Positions 21,327-33,138 are shown, counted from the first letter of the stretch. The stretch is 64,000 nucleotides of DNA from Pisolithus tinctorius (GCA_024663395.1 JANFAH010000079.1:124001-188000); one strand, 5' to 3'. Numbers and translations: made by a program. Notes: generated from the sequence alone by a model not told the origin.

Positions 21327-24300
21327 TCTAGCTCAGTTGCAAGCAACCAAGAGGTTTCTTCGTTGGTGTTCTCGTAGCCAGCCCAGCAGACTAGGTACAA
21401 GAGTTGACAGTGGCGGCGACGGCGGTCCACCTTAGAGTCGAGTATCTCTGATACTTCGTACTCAAGGTCACCATCGACATCTACTGGCGGAGGTGGAGGT
21501 TGTTGTCGGTTTGGGAAAGGGTTAGCCGCTGCGGCTTCCAGTTGTGAGACATGGAAGACCAGATGTACCAAGCGCATAGAGTCAGGGAGCTTAAGGGTGA
21601 CAGAATGCGTACCTGGCCTGGCCAGGATGGTGAACGGACCTAAGTACTTTTCGGAGAGTTTTTCTGAAGGACGGGTGGAGTGGAAGTACTTGGCTTTGAC
21701 GTAGGCCTGTTCTCCGACCTTGAACTCAGGCGGAGGTATGCGTCTGGCATCTGCTGGACCCTGGTAGCACTGTTGAGCAGCGGACATTTCGGAGCGGAGG
21801 AAGTCATGAAGGGCGGAGAGCTCGACGACATAGTCATGAGCCCTTGGAGAGGTGAAGTCTTGGTCAGGGACCACAGACAAGTTTGGATGGTACCCCTTGT
21901 TAGCGAAGAAGGGAGAAACTCCAGTAGTCGCACTTGGTGCGTTGTTGAAAGCGAACTCCGCTAGAGGTAACAGCTCAGCCCAGTTGTCTTGTTGGTAGTT
22001 GCAGTAGACACGAAGGTATTTTTCGAGGGTCTGGTTCGTTCGCTCGGTCTGGCCATCGCCTTCTGGGTGGTAACCCGAAGTGAAGTGAAGACGCATATCA
22101 AGGGCCTTTCCTAGAGAGCGGAAGAAGTGTGAGACGAACTCAGGACCTCTGTTGGAGGTGACATTAGCCGGTACTCCGTGCTTGGAGAAGACATGGGTAA
22201 GGAAGAGCTTAGTGAGTTTGATGGAGGTGACGGAGTCGTGGGTGGGGATGAACACCGCTTGCTTTGAGAGGCGGTCCACTACCACGAGTATGGCGGAGTA
22301 GCCATCAGAGTTGGGCAGGTGTTCGATGAAGTCCATGGAGATGGAGTTCCAAGGTCTCTCTGGGACAGGGAGTTGCTTCAGTAGACCATAAGGGCGGTGG
22401 CGCGGAGTTTTGCTCCGTCCACAGGCGGTGCAAGACCTGACGTATTCTTTCACATCGGAGCGGAGGTTGGGCCACACATAGTCCCTGCGGACGAGTTCTA
22501 GGGTGCAATTCTGCCCGAAATGGCCTGCTAGAGGATGATCATGCTTGAACCGAAGCACTCGAAGGCGGAGGTCATCAATGTCAGGGACAAAGATACGACC
22601 GTCAAGGCGGAGTAGACCGTCGGAGTCCAGGGACCACCGAGGCTTAGTTGGAGTTGGGAGATGGCTGGCGGAGACAGGGTCGGAGGGTAGGGCAGAGATG
22701 ATGTCGGAGTGCAAGCACTCAACATCGAAGACCATGGCAGCATGGAGCACAGGTGCCATGAGGGTGGTCGTACAGAGGGACGACGCGAGTTGCTCCTGTG
22801 TAAACATAGGGCGGAGATTGTGAGGATTTACCTGCGCATAGTCCCTATCCCCCCCTTTTGGGTAGACGTCCCAACATCACGTAAGTGCGTCGGGTTTGGC
22901 TCCAAGGCGGCCAGGTCGGAAGCGGATGGAGAGATTAAACTGTGAAAGGTACTCCGACCAGCGGGCCTGTCGACGAGTGAGAACCTTAGAGGTAGAAAAG
23001 TACTCAAGGTTTTTGTGGTCCATCACCACGTCGACAGGTAAGGCGGAGCCTTCTAAGTAATGCCACCAATGGCGGAAGGCCTCGAAGATGGCCAACAGCT
23101 CCTTGTCGTGGGTATCATAATTGAGTTCTGGCACGGTCATGGTGCGGGAGTAGAAAGCGACTGGGCAGAGTTCACTGTCGGAGCAGGTGATCGACAAAAT
23201 GCCAGCAATGGCATAGTCGGAGGCGTCGGTTTCCACTGTAAGCGGAGCATCAGGGACCCAGTGAGTGAGAATAGGAGCGGAGCTGAAGGCATCCTTCAGG
23301 CGGAGGAAGGCGGAGCGGCACTCCTCGGAAAAGTTCCAAGGAGCACCCTTTCGCGTGAGGCGAGTGAGCGGAACGACGATGTCGGAGTAGTTATTAATGA
23401 ATCATCTATAGAAATTTGCGAAACCAAGGAAAGACTGGATGTCTCGCACCTTCCGCGGCTCAGGCCAGTCGCGGACTGCCTGAACCTTCTCAGCAGACAT
23501 GGTGAGACCGGAGGGAGAAAGAACATAACCGAGGTACTCGACGGAGTCGGAGTGAAACTCGCACTTCTCTGGCTTGGCATAAAGACCATGCTTTCGAAGG
23601 CGGTGGAGTACCTCTTTTACGTGTTCGCGATGCGACTCCAAGTCCTGCGAATAGATTAAGATGTCATCGAGGTACACCACGATGCAGACATCGAGCATGT
23701 CTGCAAAGATGCTATTGACGAATCGCTGGAAGGCCGCAGGCGCATTAGTCAGACCAAATGGCATTACCTGCCACTCGTAAGAACCATAATGAGTGCAGAA
23801 TGCTGTTTTCCATTCATCTCCGTCTGCGATGCGGACTAGATGATAGGCATGGCGGAGGTCGATCTTGGTATAGACTTTAGCGCGGCTTGGGGAGTCGAGT
23901 AGGTCGGAGATGAGCGGCAGCAGATAGCAGTCTTTTTTCGTGATTTTGTTGAGTCCTCGATAATCAACGCAGAGGCGGAGTGAACCGTCCTTCTTTTTCA
24001 CAAAGAGGACAGGGGCACCGTGAGCGGAGGTGGACTGTTTGATGAAACCATAGCCAAGATGCTCGTCAATGAAGGTGCAGAGAGCTTCAAGCTCTGGCGG
24101 AGAAAGAGAGTAGATTGTACCAATGGGCGGAGAAGCTCCTTCCTCGAGTTCGATCTTGAGATCAAACGAGCGGTGTGGCGGAAGTTCAGTGGCCTTGTCT
24201 TTGCTAAAGATGTCGGCAAACTCATGATACTCAGAAGGGACCGAGGAGAGATCAAGAGGCGGAGAGGAAGCGGAGGACGCACGAAGCTTCACATCATCAG

Positions 24301-24970
24301 CAGAGAGCTGTAAGCGGAACTGTCTAGAGCCAGGGAGAGCACAGGCTCTGACATACGCAGCAGCATTGATGAGTGAGACGAGCGGAGCGGAGCGCGGCGA
24401 GTCTGTCGGAGGTGCAGTTGGAGCTGCAAACGGAGCGGAGGGTGTCGGATCCGGAGCAGAGGTCGCAGTGGAAGATGACGAAGGCACCTGGGGTGTCGGC
24501 ATTCCCTGTAGCGATGGTTTGAACGATATACTGCCCAATACCCAGTCAATCGACAGATTGAAGCGGGTGAGCCAGTTGTGTCCTAGTACCAGCGAACATG
24601 AAGAATCCAACGGAGTAACATAAAATGAAACGGAATTGACATCGCCGGAAGGAAAGCGGAGGGAAAGATCTACTTCTTGAGAAATGACAGCATTTGTACT
24701 ACCATCGAACAAGCGGAGCAGAATTGGCGGAGAAACGGAGGAAACAGGAATGGCATATTTTTTAATTACAGACGGATCTATGAAGCAATGAGAAGAACCA
24801 GAATCGATCAACGCAGAAACAGTATCAACAGAATAATCCAGAAGAGTTACAGACGGAAGTAAAGAATTGGGACTAGAAAGAGCGGACGCGTTGAGTTGGA
24901 TGTCTGGTTGCGCACAGTTGGGTTCAACGCTTCCTCCAGGCTGTGCGAGCTCCCTGGAGGAGCGGACTAA
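21269..24970 (-). pseudogene. pol: pol of Gypsy C (PR-RT-RNase H-IN-chromodomain), two TGA stops
   Basis: After the -1 shift a frame of 1234 codons starts [10 protein letters not shown]. Protease ([10 protein letters not shown]) lies near residue 55. RT follows, with [10 protein letters not shown] near 430 (intact). RNase H is near 570-690 (ETDASDYA, DHKNLEY). Integrase comes after 720 (HHCC ending CTACG, YHPEGDGQTERTNQ) and a chromodomain (YLVCWAGY) is at the end. In-frame TGA codons at 23402-23404 (in NFYR-x-FI) and 22877-22879 (in DALT-x) both stand for Arg and fit CGA to TGA. The integrase motif is TSNRGPEF where SDRG is usual, so the second catalytic Asp is lost. The frame is otherwise unbroken across both stops. 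Confidence 0.93.
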
Positions 24971-26238
24971 TTTTTTGACTCTGCCTTCTCCACAGGCGGA
25001 GTAGGCAGAGTTTCAGCCGTAGCTGCACGGGCTTTGGCTGCGCGAGAGGTGGACTTGGGACAGTCCTTGGCGGAATGGCCAGCCTCGCCACAGAAGAGGC
25101 AGAGGTTGTTCTTCATCCTGCGCTGGTGCTCAGCAGAGGTGAGTTTGCCATCTTTACCCAGAAGGTGGGCAATATCAGACTTGGGCAGATCTTTCTGTTT
25201 GCCCTTGCCCTTGGCGTCGGACTTTGGAGCGGAGGATGAGGAGGACAACGATTTAGCTTTATTGTCGGAGTTGGAAGACTGTGACTTGTCGGAGGCAGAC
25301 TTGGTGGTGCGCGAGATCTCTGCTTTACGCTCCCAGTAGCGCGCATCGATGGTCTGAGCGAGTTCGCGGAGTTGTGCGAGGGTAGAAGGTTTTCCGATGC
25401 AAGCGATCTTGTCCTTGATGCGGTCTGGAAGTCCGCTATAGAAGCGGTGGCGGAGTGCACCGACACCGTAGTCCTTGACCTGTGAAGCCCAGCAATTGAA
25501 CTCCACGACGTATTTAGTAATTCGAGACCCATCTTTCATGGTTAGGTTCTCGAGTTGTTGGACGGCATCCGCTATGGCATCATGCGGACCGAAGTTAGTT
25601 GTGAGCTCTTGTAAGAACTCATGGTAGTCGTCCATCCAGAGCGGGCGGTCATAGTTGTCAGGGTTTAGCAGATCTGGCTCGAACCAAGCCAGGGCCATAC
25701 CCTTAAGATAGGATTGAGCGAAGGTAACCTTTGCTCTGTCGGAACGGAATGCGCGAGGGCGGTCTTGGAAGTTCAGCTCGCACTGAACGAGGAACTCGCG
25801 GAGTTTTTTAGGGTCGGAGCCGTCGAAAGTGTCAGGCTCGCGGACTTTGGTTTTCGGAGCGGAGTCCCCAGTGCGCAAACTAGACCGCGCAAGCGCATGG
25901 ACAGCTCTAGCAAGAGCTACGAGGGGATCCTCTGGCGGCTCAGCCGGGTCTTCGGGGATATCCCCGTCACCGCTGCCCCCGCCGTCGGGATCACCATCAG
26001 GATAGTCAGGGTCAGGGTCGGGTCCATCATCTCGGTTACGAGGAGACGGAGTATGGAAAGTTGTTGGGTGGAGGTTGGAGCGACCAGCTTGCAAAGCGCT
26101 TTCGCCTTCAGCACGAGAGCGGTGTCGAGCGGAGAAGGACTGGAATTGTTCAACAACGGAAGGGAGTCGACGTGGATTAGCTAGCGCTACAGCAAGGTTC
26201 TCAGCGACCTCTCTCTGGGATTGAGCTCGAGTTCTCAT
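24967..26238 (-). CDS. gag: gag of Gypsy C
   Basis: A 423-codon intact frame. I choose ATG at 26238 ([15 protein letters not shown]), because the longer frame would begin inside the LTR. An acidic Pro/Asp/Gly-rich linker precedes a retrotransposon gag domain ([19 protein letters not shown] ... [14 protein letters not shown] ... [11 protein letters not shown]). A Ser/Lys-rich stretch follows, then the zinc knuckle [14 protein letters not shown]. It forms virus-like particles and packages RNA. Its TAG stop directly follows a slippery AAAAAAT. Confidence 0.9.
   Translation of the reverse strand: MRTRAQSQREVAENLAVALANPRRLPSVVEQFQSFSARHRSRAEGESALQAGRSNLHPTTFHTPSPRNRDDGPDPDPDYPDGDPDGGGSGDGDIPEDPAEPPEDPLVALARAVHALARSSLRTGDSAPKTKVREPDTFDGSDPKKLREFLVQCELNFQDRPRAFRSDRAKVTFAQSYLKGMALAWFEPDLLNPDNYDRPLWMDDYHEFLQELTTNFGPHDAIADAVQQLENLTMKDGSRITKYVVEFNCWASQVKDYGVGALRHRFYSGLPDRIKDKIACIGKPSTLAQLRELAQTIDARYWERKAEISRTTKSASDKSQSSNSDNKAKSLSSSSSAPKSDAKGKGKQKDLPKSDIAHLLGKDGKLTSAEHQRRMKNNLCLFCGEAGHSAKDCPKSTSRAAKARAATAETLPTPPVEKAESKN
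24970..24976 (-). promoter_or_regulatory. -1 ribosomal frameshift site, gag/pol of Gypsy C
   Basis: On the minus strand the gag frame reads TCA AAA AAT TAG. The heptamer A AAA AAT fits X XXY YYZ and abuts the stop. Moving back one base opens AAA AAA TTA GTC CGC and continues uninterrupted into the protease. Confidence 0.75.
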
Positions 26239-26300
26239 AACGGTGTAAGTTTTTTTGGAAGACAGAAAAGGAGATCGTACAAGTGCGAGTACGAATATAC

Positions 26301-27014
26301 TGTCAAGTCTGGGCCTACTCCGACCAAATCCAACGCTTAACAAGGTCTAGAGGAGGGTCCGGAAGCAAGTCTGACACAGAAAAACAGAACTCCGACTAGT
26401 GGAGTGTCGGCAGGAACGAAGACTGCCGAGACAAAGGCAGAGCGGAGTGAGGGCGTCGGGTTTAGCTCGTGCGCTACCCCCTTGCACGATCTCAGCCCTC
26501 GTATTTCAGAGGGAGGGTACAGACGGAGAGTCAGAGATAACTCCGACAGGCAGAAGACGGAATCGGAGGGAGTAGGAACTAAGTTGATATTCGTACTGAA
26601 GAACAGTGGAGTACAGTACATGCTCTTATACTGCTACGGGGGTACAGTAACCGGAATCGGAACTGACATATGGAGACTCATAAATTTTCAAGTAAAATTT
26701 CCTGGATGACGAATGAAGGGTAGACGGAGGACATACGAATGGGTAACACAGAACATCCAGAAAAGGAAATAGTCCAGGTGCTGGACCATGCGGTGAGCGT
26801 GCTGCGGAGTACCTGACTGCGAAGGTAGTCACATGACCCCTCAGAGAACGGTCCGCTTGGTCCGGCAGGAGAGAAACACAAGTCCGACAGCAGTCAGAGC
26901 GGAGACGGTTCGCAACCAACAGAAGTCGGGCAGAGTTGGTGCGGAGTGAGTGAATGACTGGTGGAGTAGGGTGCAGAGTGTGTAGGGACTTATAATGAAC
27001 GCATGGTCATGACA
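26301..27014 (-). repeat. 5' LTR of Gypsy C
   Basis: 714 bp, partner of 19283-19996. On the minus strand it contains a TATA-like AGTATAAGAG near 26628. It is flanked on the outside by ATGCC. Confidence 0.95.
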
Positions 27015-27498
27015 ATGCCCCTGTACTGTATATAATCACTGTACTTAGATAGCTAAAAGGAAGAAGATGTCAGAGAGCCCCTCTTGCTCGCAATTTATCA
27101 TCTCTCAGTAAATCATTCAGAAGCTTCAATAGTTGAGACTTTATTAAGGGTCTAACTATCGTCTACTTTGCTTATCCTCATCTATCACCAATATACTTCG
27201 CTCCAAGCCCTCCCTGAGCTCTGTGCAGCTTAGGACATTGAATTAAGTCATCATCCATCCTTCTGTAGGCTGACAGCAGTCTACTCTATCGCATTCTATT
27301 GCATTCCTGCTCCTTCTTCGTCAGAAGCATCCCCAATCCTCAGCACTTGTCTTTGAGTGTTGTAGCTCATAAAAACCCTTCCCAATCAAAGGTTCCACCA
27401 TCTGGGTACCACATAGGCACACCACCACTCACTCTTTTTGTCTTTTGTGTTGGTTTTGGTTGGTTTCCACCACTGAACCTCACTTTGACTCACATCAT

Positions 27499-27935
27499 CC
27501 ATGTCCAATCCACCACCCAGTCTCAGCATCAACCCACCCCATGGTGGCTCATTGCAGTGGTTGGCACCAGAGAGTTTGGATACGTTGATGACCACTTGAG
27601 AAGCAGACATCTGGGCGTTTGGGATGACAGTGCTGGTGAGCATCCATCTATTGTACCACCATGTGGAATGTAGTACTCACATATATCACACATTGTTTTA
27701 TGCAGGAATTATTCTTGCGAAGATATCCATTCCATACAGCCTGCACAGACCAAGGTGTCATGGGTTGTATTTTCCAAGGACCACCAAAGCAGCCAAGCCA
27801 CAAATCGACCTGCTATCATTTGTCAGATGACTGGTGGAAGGTGTGCTTGAAATGTTGGAAGTGCGAGCCATCAGCATGCCCTGCAATGAGCAAAATTGTG
27901 GCCAGCATTGAACGATTGGAGAATAAGAGGAAGGG
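27499..27935 (+). pseudogene. Protein kinase relic, fragment 3 (C-lobe)
   Basis: This continues fragment 2 in frame: an activation segment ending GGSLQWLAPESLD (the APE motif), then EADIWAFGMTVL (subdomain IX, with the structural Asp). A 70-bp intron follows (27636-27705, GTGAG...TGCAG). The next exon reads ELFLRRYPFHTA, GCIFQGPPKQPS and DDWWKVCLKCWKCEPSACPAM, the usual C-lobe helices. One TGA at 27597 replaces Arg (CGA) in TTxEADIW. The end is uncertain; the frame stays open into 27935 and beyond. With fragments 1 and 2 this gives nearly a full kinase domain. Confidence 0.85.
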
Positions 27936-29781
27936 AGTGAGTGGAAAGTTGTGGTATCACTTACTATGTGGATGGAGGCGTGGGGGGACATAACTGAAAG
28001 ATACAGTGAAGGTCCACAGCTTGATAATAACACTACAACTGACTGCAGATGGGACCCTGTGTTTTCAAAGTAACCACCTGTGCCATTGTTTCGAAGTACT
28101 TCATTAGTCATGGCATCAAGTGGAAGCATCATACAGAAATGATCCTATAATGGGGCAAAGTGCCCCCAACATCGTACATGTGATAATTGTTCTGCTCGAT
28201 GGCATCCTGTGGCACAAAATGATGAAGGTAGCTTGTCGGTGGTTCTGTACACCCAGGTTATTGGCATTACCCCCACATTGTAATCAAGCTGATGTCTGTG
28301 TGGTCAGTGTTCCTACATTCCCACAGGAAGTTGCCAAACTCATCAAATGGAACAAAACAGCGTACCCACAGGCCTTCCAACCATGCCACATACCTCCATG
28401 TAGAGCAGCGGGTAAGGCATTCAGAATGGGAAGTATGAAATCGATAGTATTGTCTCCTAAAGGCCCACAGCCTTGGACATTTTGCCAGACTTTAAATCAG
28501 TGAGTACTATATCACAGGCGACACAATGTTATGCAGCATATTAGGGAGGTGCACTTTCACATCATTGAACTTGTACTGCCTTGTTTGAGTCCTTGGAACA
28601 ATTGGTGCTGGGGTCATTCGGGTGATAGGTGAATGAGTGGCAGTTGCGCGAACCAAACAGCAAGGGCACCTGTAACGATGAGTAAGGGCAGCTGCAGACT
28701 ACCGGTAGTCGGGGTGGCATAAAACATCACCTCTAACAGAAAGGGACAGAAGGCGAGAGGTTAGGGTTTGTAGGCCCAGTCATGACGACTAAAGGCCTGT
28801 GAATATTTGAATAGTAACCTTTCGTAGAGTTCCAGGTCGAGGCACAATTTCGAGCAGCCACAGACTACTAGTAGTCGTGGATGGAATGGAAGGGGAGACA
28901 GAAGGCGGGAGGGCAGCTCGTGGTGGCTGGTGAGAGAGATGCGTTGAGTGGGGGGATTTATGTAACTCCGATGCAGTGTGACTGCAAGTTGGAATTGGCA
29001 ATAATATTGTTGCAATCAAGTTGCATTGCAATTGCGCCATGAAAGGAAGAAAAGTAAATTTATTCCGTGTGCCAACCCATAAGCTGTACTGCTCCGGGAT
29101 AGGAATATAGGAATGTAGAGCATCCGTGACGACTAAAGGCCTATGGATATTTGAACTGTTACCTTTCGTGGAGTACCAAGTTGCGGCACAATTTCATGCG
29201 ACATGTCCGTGAGAGGTACACGTAGGGCATTGTTAAGTGATCAGTTAATGCGCCAAGTCTGAATTCTGGTACTTCCGAAGACCGAAATGCTGCTGGAAAA
29301 GCTCATCATCCTTCACGCTGACTCCAAAATGGTACAAATACAATAGACGACATGCCAGCAAGAATCGCTTTGTTACACTCAGGATCTGGCACCGAGACTA
29401 ACGACTGCCTTTTTCAGGCCGTGTTTGCAGAGGTTGCTGTACGACTCCAACTTCAGGCTTCACGTGCTAATGAAAGTGGCACAGTATGTCGTAATATACA
29501 CATTTAGCGCCCCCCGGCGTTGTTTTCACAGGTTTGCCAAAGCTCAGTCAACTCGTCGTCTAACTACCCAACTAATACCACGGGTCTTGCGCGCCCCTTC
29601 TTCTTCCCCGACTGAACTTGAATCCGAGGCTGTGGAAGTAACGCCGATTTTGTAAACAAGGTGGTTTTTGTGACAAGCAAGTATTTGATGTTTTCTCATA
29701 AGCCACCTTGCCTCATTAGTACGATCTGCGGTCACGCTTGTTCTCCACACCGCCGAACGACTCTAGAAACGAGCCGCCACC
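27936..29781. other. Intergenic stretch with small direct repeat and palindromes
   Basis: I see no gene here. A direct repeat of about 75 bp (starting GACGACTAAAGGCCT) occurs at about 28784 and 29129. Two related perfect 14-bp palindromes, GACTACCGGTAGTC (28697-28710) and GACTACTAGTAGTC (28863-28876), lie nearby, which may mark a decayed small transposon. The last few hundred bases are probably the DIB1 promoter and 5' leader; no clear TATA box was found. Confidence 0.4.
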
Positions 29782-30543
29782 ATGTCCTACTTCCTACCAC
29801 ACCTCCCGTCCGGCTGGCACGTCGACGAAGCCATCAAATCCGAAGAAGACCGCATCGTCGTCATCCGCTTCGGTCACGATTGGGATCCTCAATGTATGAC
29901 GATGGACGAGACCCTCTACGCCATCGCGGAAAAAGTGCAGAACTTTGCGGTGATCTATCTGGTGGATATCACTGCTGTTCCGGATTTCAACAAGGTCCGT
30001 GTATCCTTATTCTGCGTACTGTATTCTCATTCTGATGTATTGTTCGTTTGCTGTGTGCGTCTAGATGTATGAACTGTACGATCCGTGCACGGTCATGTTT
30101 TTCTATCGGTGGGTAATATCCACTATCTGCCCTTGGGGTCCGCTAACGACACGGGCCAGGAACAAACATATCATGATCGATCTGGGCACGGGTAACAATA
30201 ACAAGATGTGCGTTCTCTTTCTCCTGTTATCGTATATGCTCACCCACATCCCTGTACGGCAACAGAAACTGGGCCATGGACAACAAACAAGAGGTTTGTC
30301 TTGTACGCTCCAACTCGATGAACCCCTTACCAACACTTTCTTCACAGTTGATCGACATCATCGAAACCGTCTACCGCGGTGCCTCCAAAGGCAGGGGTCT
30401 TGTCGTTTCGCCCAAAGGTACGTTCTTTCTCACTTCTTCGTTCGTCTCGCGCAATCGTCGGCCCTCCTTCGGGATTAATGCATTTCGTTTTTGGCTGAAA
30501 AACGTGTGATTTCGTAGATTACTCGACGAGGTACAGGTACTAG
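29782..30543 (+). CDS. DIB1: DIB1/DIM1-type U5 snRNP thioredoxin-like splicing protein
   Basis: The product is a small nuclear component of the U4/U6.U5 tri-snRNP needed for pre-mRNA splicing; it has a thioredoxin fold without redox activity. Six exons: 29782-29994, 30065-30108, 30160-30207, 30266-30293, 30348-30417 and 30518-30543. All introns are GT-AG and 52-100 bp. They give 142 residues, the exact family length. Diagnostic segments are MSYFLPHLPSGWHVDEAI, VVIRFGHDWDPQCM, YDPCTVMFFYRNKHIMIDLG, NNNKINWAM and GRGLVVSPKDYSTRYRY. The ATG follows a GCCGCCACC context. No defect was seen. It is the clearest intact host gene in the window and is convergent with the oxidoreductase gene. Confidence 0.97.
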
Positions 30544-30932
30544 ACGGTCAGCCTACAAGTATTTGGAGGTGTTCGAGTTAAGCGTGGCATCACTGAGATG
30601 GTTCGGTGTCCTCTACAACATATTAGCTCAAGATAAAACCAACGACACGGAGGCGTGCAGTGTCGTGGTTGGTGTATGTATAGTACTTGTCTCGATCCTA
30701 CATTAATGAATGTGGGGAATATGACGCCTGGCACAATCTGAGGTTGGAGCCTGGTGACTCACAACCCGATCGTAAGACCAGAACAACCAATTCACCGCTC
30801 GAAAATAATATGCACAGGGCATTAAGTTAAGATTCACACTAAATGTGTGTTCTAAGAATAATCTACGGCACGAAATAAAAACCACAGTATACCAATGTCG
30901 AAAACTGAAAAGTAACGAGTGAGCGAACGACT
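30544..30932. other. Spacer between convergent genes
   Basis: 389 bp between the DIB1 stop and the oxidoreductase stop. It presumably holds both 3' untranslated regions. No other feature seen. Confidence 0.5.
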
Positions 30933-33138
30933 TTACCGCCACATGTCCTCTTCATCTATCCCTTTCAGCCCACAAGCCCCCCACATCGCAGCCGCATTCA
31001 AATCCGGCATGCCATCGTCCTTCGTACCTACTACCCCTGCTATTTCATAAGCTGACCGGGTCTATTCGGGCATATGCATATTTAAGTATGGAAAGCCAAG
31101 AGAATGAAAATGATACGCACCAATCCAAGGGATACCTTAATCATTGGTAATCCTGGAGTATACTCTTCCAGCTCCTCTTCCTCCTCGTTCCCTTCACCGT
31201 CTGCTTCACTCCCAGGCAGAGAACCACGACGACGAGCCTCGCGCTTAACGAGCCTCACCACGTTCCTAGCCGCCACCCCCGCCTGGTGATAGGCTGTATT
31301 TCCTGCCTGCAACGCTCCAAACGCGTCAGCAGCATCGCCCACTGCGAAGATATGTGGGTAGATCGTCGTTTGTTCTGTCGTTTTTGTTGTTCTCCCTTTG
31401 CCTTTCCTCGGAACTGCCTGTTCCGTCTGCGATCGGGTCATCGTTAACCTCTGCGGGATGGCGGAAGATGGAATGGGCGAGGAAGGTGCAGGGCTAGACA
31501 CTCGACTGACAGGTTCGCTCTCGATCATTTTGTCCATCTCCTTCGTCACCCGTACGTCATCCGCCCTCAACTCAGCCTCGCTCTCTTTGTCCTCGACCAA
31601 CACTTGCATCCCCCTCGTTACGTGCACTAACCCTCCTTTCCCAACTGCGCGCGAATCCATGTCCCGCATGAGCGCCGTGTTGGGTGTTTGGCCTGTGCAC
31701 AAGAGCTGTGTTTTTGATGTTCGCGTACGTTAGTACTCGTTTTGAGAAATGGGAAAGGGTGCGCACCACAACCTCCGCATCGATTTCTCGCCCTGACAGT
31801 GTTCGGACATGGAACACCGTTCCGGTCTTGCTTTCATCGGGTTCGCCGCGCTGGTTGTGACGCAAGGAGTCCATGTCGAGGCGGTCCCCGAGGATTACTT
31901 GGACACCGAGATCTTGTAAGGCGGTTAAGACTGTTCATTCGTTGTTTCGGAGTGTGATTGGAATATGAGAGGGAATCGCCATGACACAGCACGACAAGTC
32001 CAATATGGGCACATGCATCAAAAGTTGGATGAATGCAAAATGGAGATGAATTCGTGTCCCCAGCTAATAAAAGGCATCACGGACCTTCATCTCCGAGCGC
32101 TGGCTCAAAGCGCGGGAGAAGCTGTGTTCTCGAGTGCAGAAGAGTCACCCGTTTCTTGAGCGGATAGACGGCAGCGATGTCCGAGGCAAATTCTGATGGG
32201 TGATGCCATCGATGAGTGACAGTGGCGTGATTGACGGATTTAAGAAGGGGCAGGGGGAAGAACGAAAAGAGGAAGGTGGGAAGTAAAGATGACAGGATAG
32301 GAGGCCGAATGAGAAGATGCGAGACGACGAAGAGCTAAGACACTCACGTATGCCCAACGCACCCCCGCCAACGATCAACACGCTCTGTGCCGCTTCTATA
32401 CGTGCTTGGCGTTCTCGTAGCCGGTCTATCCCTTGACTTTTTGTACCAGTGTATGTCGGCTCATCATGACATCGAATTTTGTCGAGGTGCCGGCCTCGAT
32501 GGTGCTCCCAGAGATCTATGGGTGAGGGGAGGTGAGATCCGAGAGCGTAGATGAGGTAGTCGAAATGGAGCGTCTGTGGTTTGGGTGTGGGCTCGGAAGA
32601 CGAGCTTGATGTGACCGGGTGAGGTATGTATGTGATATAATGAGGGTGCAGAGATGTAACGGTGCCGTGTATTCGTATGTGAGGTGTGTCAGGGGTATCC
32701 GAAGTACCGAATGCGTAGTCGTATGGTATGACTGTGTGACACGGGAATTCAGTCGTGCGACAATGACAAAAAAAGATGCCCGAGAGAACGCACACGCTTT
32801 GTGTTCGTGACCGGGTAGAACAGCATATCGAGCAAAGTTGTATACGTCTAGTCGACTATTAGCTCCGGACATCTAAATACACGATCTAAAGACGCACTGT
32901 TGAGGTGTCTGTATGTCTCATCGATCAGCATCAGCGGGAAGGCAGGGAAAGGGCAAACGACGCACGAGTTTCGTTCTACGAGTACGACTCTCCAGCCCTT
33001 TGGTAGATTGGTTGCAAGTAGCTGTGCAGCCCTGAATCCTGTTAACCCAGAGTGAGGCGTTGTAGCAAAAGTGCATTCGGTGGACTGACCGCCATAGGAT
33101 GCACCCAAGACAGCGACTGTGTGCAGCTGGTCTGTCAT
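30933..33138 (-). CDS. FAD/NAD(P)-dependent oxidoreductase, AIFM2/FSP1-like
   Basis: A pyridine-nucleotide-disulphide oxidoreductase of the apoptosis-inducing-factor 2 type, expected to move electrons from NAD(P)H through FAD to a quinone or similar acceptor. Eight exons on the minus strand: 33138-33090, 33038-32966, 32855-32794, 32731-32348, 32192-32085, 31930-31767, 31705-31121 and 31061-30933. They splice in frame to 517 residues. Motifs: N-terminal FAD Rossmann (VAVLGASYGGFRAA), second NAD(P) Rossmann (VLIVGGGALG, about residue 185), CTGQTPNT (about 285), IFAVGDAAD (about 403) and GVVGTKDDGMPDLNAAAMW near the end. An insert of about 80 residues (about 315-393), acidic then Ser/Pro and Lys-rich, makes it longer than the usual 370-420. 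The segment around residues 160-175 is read through as coding, but a small intron there is possible. Confidence 0.9.

Larger units (their letters stand above)
19283..27014 (-). mobile_element. Gypsy element C, chromodomain class, with antisense gene
   Basis: A complete 7732-bp LTR retrotransposon on the minus strand. LTRs of 714 bp each lie at 26301-27014 (5') and 19283-19996 (3'), with a perfect target duplication ATGCC (19278-19282 and 27015-27019). Internal order in its own direction: gag, a -1 frameshift site, pol (PR, RT, RNase H, IN, chromodomain), an oppositely oriented spliced gene (20192-21326), a polypurine tract (complement of 19997-20010) and the 3' LTR. Two TGA stops in pol and an Asp-to-Asn change in the integrase active site make it inactive. 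It inserted into the family B LTR and is therefore younger than that insertion. Confidence 0.95.
17940..27494 (+). repeat. Solo LTR of family B (copy B3), opened by Gypsy C
   Basis: The left part (17940-19282) and right part (27020-27494) together make an 1818-bp LTR of the same family as B1 and B2, in plus orientation (TGTCACACACC...TTTGACTCACA). It is flanked by exact TCAT at 17936-17939 and 27495-27498. Gypsy C is inserted inside it. Excluding the LTR and one TCAT joins NFGLS to SMSNPPPS of the kinase in frame. Confidence 0.9.
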
